Source: Verrucomicrobiota bacterium
Lineage (GTDB): Bacteria; Verrucomicrobiota; Verrucomicrobiia; Limisphaerales; JADLHS01
DNA: 11,185 nucleotides
Reading direction: 5' to 3'
Assembly (NCBI GenBank): GCA_004297495.1
Contig: SCTL01000863.1
Coordinates: forward strand, 1-11,185
Shown here in pieces: positions 7,066 to 11,185 of the stretch. Within the stretch, counting starts at the first letter, position 1. Each line of letters starts with the position of its first letter. The notes under the pieces were generated by a model. The model was not told where the DNA came from. It saw only the letters and a list, made by a program, of their open reading frames with translations, and ran no database searches. The translations under genes and the position numbers were made by a program.

Positions 7066-7131
7066 ATGACCACTTTCCCCCGTCTCGAAATGCGCAATGC
7101 CCGCCGGAGCTTCGGCGCGACGAGCGCCTAG
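7066..7131 (+). pseudogene. Second, shorter ATPase 5'-end remnant (copy 2)
   Basis: ATG 7066 reads MTTFPRLEMRNARRSFGATS, one more alanine, then TAG at 7129-7131. It matches copy 1 at 41 of 48 bases (6762-6809 versus 7081-7128), so both derive from the same or paralogous ATPase gene starts. The divergence at nearly every third position plus a stop indicates an old, decayed duplicate or the remnant of a second transporter. Confidence 0.7.
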
Positions 7132-7224
7132 CCCAACGACAGCCGCACGCGCGGCATCCGTGTTTTCACGGGCGGGATGCGGCTTTACCTGGCCACGGTG
7201 AATCGCTACGGTTTCCACCCTTGA
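7132..7224 (+). other. In-phase open stretch between the ATPase remnant and the haloperoxidase gene (unrecognised)
   Basis: After the TAG at 7129 the same phase stays open for 30 codons to a TGA at 7222-7224, reading ... RGIRVFTGGMRLYLATVNRY and ending GFHP. It overlaps the ATG at 7224 by one base. It could be the tail of a gene whose middle was deleted, but I do not recognise it and it may be chance. A small hairpin CCGTG-TTTT-CACGG lies at 7158-7171. No promoter for the downstream gene is evident. Confidence 0.3.
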
Positions 7225-9314
7225 TGAAGATGTTCCGGTTTTTGCTGCTGCTGATTTGCGGTCTAGGAGTTCAGTCCCAAGTTCCGGCGGCCACGCCCAG
7301 CATCGCGCGCGATTGGGACGAGCAAATCCTTTCCTCCATTCGCGTGGACACGCCGCATCCGCCCGCACAGGCGCGCAATCTTTTCAGCCTCTCCGTTTGC
7401 ATGTATGACGCGTGGGCGGCTTACGACACCAACGGCGCGGTCGGCTACATCTATCACACGAAACATTCTTCCACGAACATCGCTGCCGCGCGACGCCAAG
7501 CCATCAGCTACGCGGCGTGGCGGATGTTGAAGGAGCGATATTATTTTTCCAAGACCGCGACGGCCACACTTTCCAACCTTGATCTGCACATGGCGTCGCT
7601 GGGCTACGACACGAATAATTTTTCCACGGACACCTCGACGCCCGCCGGTGTGGGCAATTCCATTTACGCGACGGTCTCGGCGTGGTTCATCAACGACGGC
7701 TCGCGGCAGACGGATGGAACCCAGTCCGCGCCGTATCCGGATTATCCGGCGGGCCAGGGCGGCTACAATTACACGAACATCCCGCTTGCCACGGATCGGG
7801 CCGGCATTACCACGAACGGCTTCGGTGCCTACGAGGACAATCTGGTGGACGTCAACCATTGGCAGCGGCTCTACATCGTGAACGGTGTGGATCAAAATGG
7901 TTTTCCCGCTTCCGGCCCGATCCAAAATTATCTCGGCGCGCAATGGCTCGGCGTGCGGCCCTTCGCGCTGACGCGCACGAACGCGGCGCTGCCGTGGATT
8001 GATCTCGCCGGCCCGCCGCCGAAGTTCAACACCGCCTCGCACGCCGCTTTTGTCAGCAACGTCGTCGAGGACATCCGCGCCAGCAGCCAGCTCACACCGG
8101 ATGATGGCGCCACGACGAACATTTCGCCCGCCGCTTTCGGCAATAACACGCTCGGCACGAACGACGGCGCGGGCCGCACGAACAATCCCTTCACCGGCCT
8201 GCCGTACGCGTCCAACGTCGTGAAACGCGGCGACTTCGTGCGCGTGCTGGCGGAATTTTGGGCGGACGGCCCGAGCTCGGAAACGCCGCCCGGCCATTGG
8301 AACGTGCTGGCCAATCAAGTCGCCGACAACACCAACACCGTGAAGAAAATTGGCGGCGTTGGCCCCGTCGTGGACGATCTCGAATGGGACGTGAAAGTTT
8401 ACTTCGCCTTGAACGCCGCCGTGCATGATGCCGCCTGTGCCGCCTGGGGGCTCAAGCGTTACTACGACGGCTGGCGACCCATCAGCGCGATTCGCCACCT
8501 CTGCATGTTGGGCCAGTCGAGCGATCCGCTCGCCGCGTCGTACAACGCGAACGGCATCCCGCTCATCACGAATTTGATCGAACTCGTCACCACGAACTCC
8601 GTGAACTCCGGTCGCCACGCCGGACTCACGCCCGGCAAAATCGCCATTCTCGCCTGGCCCGGTCAGCCGGCTGATCCGGTCAATCAACACAGCGGCGTGA
8701 AATGGATTCACGGCGATTCCTTCATGCCGTATCAGAAAGCGAACTTCGTCACGCCGGCGTTTCCCGGCTACATCTCCGGCCACAGCACGTTCAGCCGTTC
8801 CGCCGCGGAAATCCTGACCGCCATCACCGGTTCGCCGTTTTTCCCGGGTGGCTTGGCGACCTACACCGCGCCCTCGAACACGTCGCTCAGTTTCGAGAAA
8901 GGCCCGAGCCAGACCATTCAGTTGCAATGGGCCACCTACTACGACGCCGCCGATCAAGCCGGCCTCTCGCGGCTTTGGGGCGGCATCCATCCGCCCGTGG
9001 ATGATCTCATGGGCCGCCGCACCGGCGCGCAATGCGGCTCGAACGTCTGGACGCTCGCGCAAAAATATTTCAACGGCTCGATCACCAACACGCCCTTCAC
9101 GCTCGCGTTGCGCGCGCTCAACAGCACCCAGACTGAAATGCGCTGCGAAACCCTGCGCGGGTTTGCCTATCAGGTCCAGTCCACGCCCGACTTGCGACTT
9201 GCCTTCACCAACGAGCCGGGCGGCTTGACGAAAGCTGTGGACACGCTGACCTACTCGACCAACACGACCGCCACCGCCAAGTTCTATCGCGTTCTCCGCT
9301 CGAACGTGCAGTAA
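7224..9314 (+). CDS. Secreted vanadium-dependent haloperoxidase / PAP2-family protein
   Basis: The gene encodes 696 residues. The ATG at 7224 gives MKMFRFLLLLICGLGVQSQV, a signal peptide ending near PAA. The all-helical core shows every expected oxyanion-binding residue in the usual spacing: K411-x6-R418-P (KRYYDGWRP), S518-G519-H520 (GYISGHSTF), and S582-R583-x5-H589-x3-D593 (SRLWGGIHPPVDD). This is the signature shared by vanadium haloperoxidases and class A acid phosphatases. The long N-terminal part with RNLFSLSVCMYDAWAAYD fits secreted haloperoxidase-related proteins rather than short PAP2 phosphatases. Whether it oxidises halides or hydrolyses phosphate cannot be read from sequence. A C-terminal module (~615-696) with FAYQVQSTPDL ... 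KFYRVL is typical of exported verrucomicrobial proteins. A TTG at 7221 is an alternative in-frame start. The very long antisense frame here is a composition artefact. Confidence 0.9.
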   Translation: MKMFRFLLLLICGLGVQSQVPAATPSIARDWDEQILSSIRVDTPHPPAQARNLFSLSVCMYDAWAAYDTNGAVGYIYHTKHSSTNIAAARRQAISYAAWRMLKERYYFSKTATATLSNLDLHMASLGYDTNNFSTDTSTPAGVGNSIYATVSAWFINDGSRQTDGTQSAPYPDYPAGQGGYNYTNIPLATDRAGITTNGFGAYEDNLVDVNHWQRLYIVNGVDQNGFPASGPIQNYLGAQWLGVRPFALTRTNAALPWIDLAGPPPKFNTASHAAFVSNVVEDIRASSQLTPDDGATTNISPAAFGNNTLGTNDGAGRTNNPFTGLPYASNVVKRGDFVRVLAEFWADGPSSETPPGHWNVLANQVADNTNTVKKIGGVGPVVDDLEWDVKVYFALNAAVHDAACAAWGLKRYYDGWRPISAIRHLCMLGQSSDPLAASYNANGIPLITNLIELVTTNSVNSGRHAGLTPGKIAILAWPGQPADPVNQHSGVKWIHGDSFMPYQKANFVTPAFPGYISGHSTFSRSAAEILTAITGSPFFPGGLATYTAPSNTSLSFEKGPSQTIQLQWATYYDAADQAGLSRLWGGIHPPVDDLMGRRTGAQCGSNVWTLAQKYFNGSITNTPFTLALRALNSTQTEMRCETLRGFAYQVQSTPDLRLAFTNEPGGLTKAVDTLTYSTNTTATAKFYRVLRSNVQ

Positions 9315-9405
9315 CCCTCCTCTCTGCGCGCCGGTCAACCCGCCGGCTTGAACCCGAAAAACACATGGACAAGCCCCGCAATTCCGCTACGCTGGCGCAC
9401 CGTTT

Positions 9406-9678
9406 ATGAAAAAAGATTTGAACTCAACCATCCTGCAGGCGGCGCTCGGCGTCATCCTGCTGGCGGCAGTTTTCTGCTGCATCAAATACGTCTTCGCCAC
9501 GCGCGACATCCGCTCGCTCAATTACAAACTCAGCGAAGGCAACGCCCGCCGCACCACCATGCAGGCCTTTCTGAACGACTGCATGGCTTACAGCGAGAAA
9601 AACCCGGCCATCCTGCCGCTGCTGGAAACCGTCGGGATCAAGAAAAACGCACCCATCCCCACCAAACCCGCGCGATAA
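9406..9678 (+). CDS. Small single-pass membrane protein (hypothetical, first of a paralogous pair)
   Basis: The gene encodes 90 residues. A short basic N-terminus (MKKDLNSTI) leads to one membrane segment at ~10-29 (LQAALGVILLAAVFCCIKYV). A soluble region with the pattern FLNDCMAYSEKNPAILPLLE (residues ~52-71) and a short tail follow. No family recognised. It lies only four bases before the next gene, whose product has the same layout, so the two are probably co-transcribed. The reading frame is supported by the membrane segment and by the similarity to its neighbour. No Shine-Dalgarno sequence is visible; an in-frame upstream start cannot be excluded but adds no recognisable features. Confidence 0.7.
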   Translation: MKKDLNSTILQAALGVILLAAVFCCIKYVFATRDIRSLNYKLSEGNARRTTMQAFLNDCMAYSEKNPAILPLLETVGIKKNAPIPTKPAR

Positions 9679-9682
9679 TTTT

Positions 9683-10078
9683 ATGAGCGATACCGAAGTC
9701 AAACCCGCCGCTACTCCCGCCGTCACCCCGGTGAAGTCCGACGACGCCCTCGCCTGTCTGCAAAACCAGGTGCAGACCTTGATGATCGCCCTGCTCGTGT
9801 GCAGCGGCGTGCTGCTCGTCTTCATCTGGCAGCAGATGCGTTACGCGGTCCGCGATCGCGACACGCTCACCCAGATGGTCCAGCCCGTCATTCAGGAAAA
9901 AGCGTTCGTCGAACAATTCCTTCAACGCGCGTTGGAATACGGCAAAACCCATCCCGACTTCATGCCCGTGCTGAACAAGTATCAAATCCCACAGGCGATG
10001 ACGTCCAATCCCGCGCCGGTTCGACCGGCCGGAACCGCGCCCGCCGCCGCCCCCGCGCCGGTTGCGCCCAAAAAATAA
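9683..10078 (+). CDS. Small single-pass membrane protein (hypothetical, second of the pair)
   Basis: The gene encodes 131 residues. The N-terminus is low complexity (SDTEVKPAATPAVTPVKSDD), followed by LACLQNQVQT, one membrane segment at ~33-51 (LMIALLVCSGVLLVFIW), and a soluble part. The segment QFLQRALEYGKTHPDFMPVL (~75-95) matches the corresponding FL-x5-Y-x4-P-x3-P-L segment of the upstream protein. The tail is Pro/Ala-rich and ends KK. With one membrane span and disordered ends it may be a scaffold or accessory membrane protein. No function can be assigned. It lies four bases after the upstream gene. A GC-rich hairpin follows 35 bases after the stop. Confidence 0.72.
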   Translation: MSDTEVKPAATPAVTPVKSDDALACLQNQVQTLMIALLVCSGVLLVFIWQQMRYAVRDRDTLTQMVQPVIQEKAFVEQFLQRALEYGKTHPDFMPVLNKYQIPQAMTSNPAPVRPAGTAPAAAPAPVAPKK

Positions 10079-10113
10079 GTCATCGGCGCGAACCCCGCGC
10101 CCGCCGTCCTTTC

Positions 10114-10145
10114 GCGCCGCAAGCGGACTCGTTCGTTTGCGGCGC
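10114..10145. terminator. GC-rich hairpin after the small membrane-protein pair (possible terminator)
   Basis: GCGCCGCAA (10114-10122) pairs perfectly with TTGCGGCGC (10137-10145) around a 14-base loop, followed by ACTCTTTG rather than a proper T-run. It lies 35 bases after the stop of the upstream gene and 58 bases before the next start. It could end the small-gene transcript, but the weak T-tract and long loop leave this uncertain. Nothing else is recognisable in 10079-10203. Confidence 0.4.
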
Positions 10146-10203
10146 ACTCTTTGATCCGCTGGTTTCGCTCGCTTGAACGCGCGAAAAATTCCATCCTCAC
10201 TTC

Positions 10204-11185
10204 ATGGGTAACGAAACCCCGCTCGAAGCGTTCGCCCGGCTGACCGTCGCGAGTCTCGGCGACGGCACGTTCGTGCGGCTCGCGCTTTCCAGGCCCACGC
10301 GGCCCGAGATCACCGCCGGCAAAATCCTCGGACGCGGCATCCTGCTCAAAGGCGCTCCGCATCTCTCGCTCACGTTCCGCCATCCAACGCGCGACGAAAC
10401 CAAAAATCTTTCGCTGACCGATTGCGCCGCCTGGCTGAGCGAACAACTCGCGCAAAACTATCGCAGCGCGCTGCTTGGCACCACCAAGGCCGACTGGCAG
10501 TTCATTTCCAAAGCCGACGGCAGCGCGCGGCTCATCAGCCACAAGGCCACCACGAAACGCGCGCCCAGCCGCACTCATGATCAACCCCGCGCCACGTTTC
10601 TCGACTCCACCGCTAACGACTGGCTGGGCGGACTCGGCGTGCTGGATCGCGACGGCAAGCTCCGTGCGGCCATGGCGGACAAGCACCGGCAGATTTCCCA
10701 TTATCTCGAAATCCTTTCGCACCTCGCCAAGGATTGCGGCTGGGACAAACCGCGCGCCGATCATCCGCCGCTGCAACTTGCTGACATGGGCTGCGGCAAA
10801 GGCTATCTCACCTTCGGCGCGTGGCATTTATTTCATCGCGTCTGGCAACAGCCCGTCCGCGTGCTCGGCGTCGAGACGCGCGCCGATCTGGTTGCGACCA
10901 CGAATCGGCTGGCGAAACAGATCAACGCCGACGGACTGGAATTTCTCGAAGGCACCATCGCCTCGATGAAATTGCCGCGCGTGGATGCGCTCATCGCGCT
11001 GCACGCGTGCAACACCGCCACCGACGACGCCATCCGTCGCGGCATCGAGGCCGGCGCGAAACTCATCCTCGTCGCGCCGTGCTGCCATCAGGAGCTCCGG
11101 GCACAACTCGGCCGACCCGCGCCGCTTGACGCCGTGCTGAGTCACGGATTGATGCAGGAACGCATGGCCCACTCGGCCATGCGTT
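10204..11185 (+). CDS. SAM-dependent methyltransferase, Methyltransf_32 / METTL25-like (3' end beyond the right edge)
   Basis: 327 codons are open from ATG 10204 to the window edge with no stop, so the gene is partial. Residues 1-~110 form an unnamed N-terminal part with no obvious motif. KHRQISHYLEIL (~160-172) precedes the Rossmann core. Motif I, LADMGCGKGYLTF, spans ~192-204 with D194, G196 and G198-K199-G200 for SAM binding. LGVETR follows, with an acidic residue for the SAM ribose. LHACNTATDDAI (266-277) and VAPCCHQEL (290-298) are strongly characteristic of the Methyltransf_32 family, whose eukaryotic members include METTL25/RRNAD1. The substrate is unknown; the cysteine/histidine cluster C293-C294-H295 is a family trait. 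The start is uncertain by a few codons and no Shine-Dalgarno sequence is visible. Confidence 0.88.
   Translation, partial: MGNETPLEAFARLTVASLGDGTFVRLALSRPTRPEITAGKILGRGILLKGAPHLSLTFRHPTRDETKNLSLTDCAAWLSEQLAQNYRSALLGTTKADWQFISKADGSARLISHKATTKRAPSRTHDQPRATFLDSTANDWLGGLGVLDRDGKLRAAMADKHRQISHYLEILSHLAKDCGWDKPRADHPPLQLADMGCGKGYLTFGAWHLFHRVWQQPVRVLGVETRADLVATTNRLAKQINADGLEFLEGTIASMKLPRVDALIALHACNTATDDAIRRGIEAGAKLILVAPCCHQELRAQLGRPAPLDAVLSHGLMQERMAHSAMR

Noticed and set aside
6863..7069. 68-codon plus-strand frame (ECGDLSPLSAGDLSP...)
   Set aside because: It is a translation of the palindromic element; its sense comes from the repeat, not from selection for a protein.
7263..9338. 691-codon minus-strand frame antisense to the haloperoxidase-type gene
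   Set aside because: It is Arg/Gly-rich with no motifs. The plus strand carries a full signal peptide and all active-site motifs; the antisense frame is a side effect of high-GC codon bias.
9330..9347. Hairpin GCCGG/CCGGC after the haloperoxidase-type gene
   Set aside because: Only five base pairs with an eight-base loop and no T-run; too weak to call a terminator.
1..11185. CRISPR array, rRNA, phage or toxin-antitoxin locus
   Set aside because: No regularly spaced direct repeats, no rRNA-like sequence, and no integrase, capsid or toxin-like small gene pair were seen. The small gene pair at 9406-10078 encodes two membrane proteins of the same type, unlike a toxin and antitoxin.

Overview
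The window looks like chromosomal DNA from a soil or freshwater Verrucomicrobiota bacterium, close to the Pedosphaera/Limisphaerales type. This is inferred, not proven. The grounds are high GC content, many secreted proteins with beta-sandwich modules (cadherin-like repeats, discoidin, a vanadium-haloperoxidase-type protein with a C-terminal 'Y-Q-V-x-S ... F-Y-R-V' tail), an Agl23-type membrane glycosyltransferase, start codons without clear Shine-Dalgarno sequences, and families of short palindromic repeats scattered between and inside genes.

Layout. Positions 1-2130 (minus strand) hold the first 710 codons of a large secreted protein, open at the left edge: a signal peptide, a nidogen-like beta domain, then at least five cadherin/Ig-like repeats. 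A 242-bp divergent spacer follows. It carries a perfect 16-bp palindrome just before a plus-strand pair: a secreted discoidin-domain protein (2373-3059) and an Agl23-like polytopic membrane glycosyltransferase (3056-4714). Their stop and start overlap as ATGA. The glycosyltransferase gene contains an in-frame REP-type palindrome and ends in a cluster of inverted repeats.

Positions 4942-7224 appear to be a broken sugar ABC transporter locus. An intact RbsB-like binding protein (4942-5916) is followed by an HNH endonuclease of lower GC (5947-6705). After that come two short, diverged copies of the 5' end of an ABC sugar ATPase gene (6735-6860 and 7066-7131). Between them lies a MITE-like element of about 197 bp with 30-bp terminal inverted repeats. 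No Walker A motif, no complete ATPase and no permease are present in the window.

From 7224 onward, all on the plus strand: a secreted PAP2/vanadium-dependent haloperoxidase-family protein with all the expected vanadate/phosphate-binding residues; two adjacent small single-pass membrane proteins that look like paralogues; and a Methyltransf_32-type SAM-dependent methyltransferase, open at the right edge.

I did not find a convincing new multi-gene system. The most informative parts are the repeat-riddled remains of the transporter locus with its HNH gene, the in-frame REP, and the paralogous small membrane proteins.
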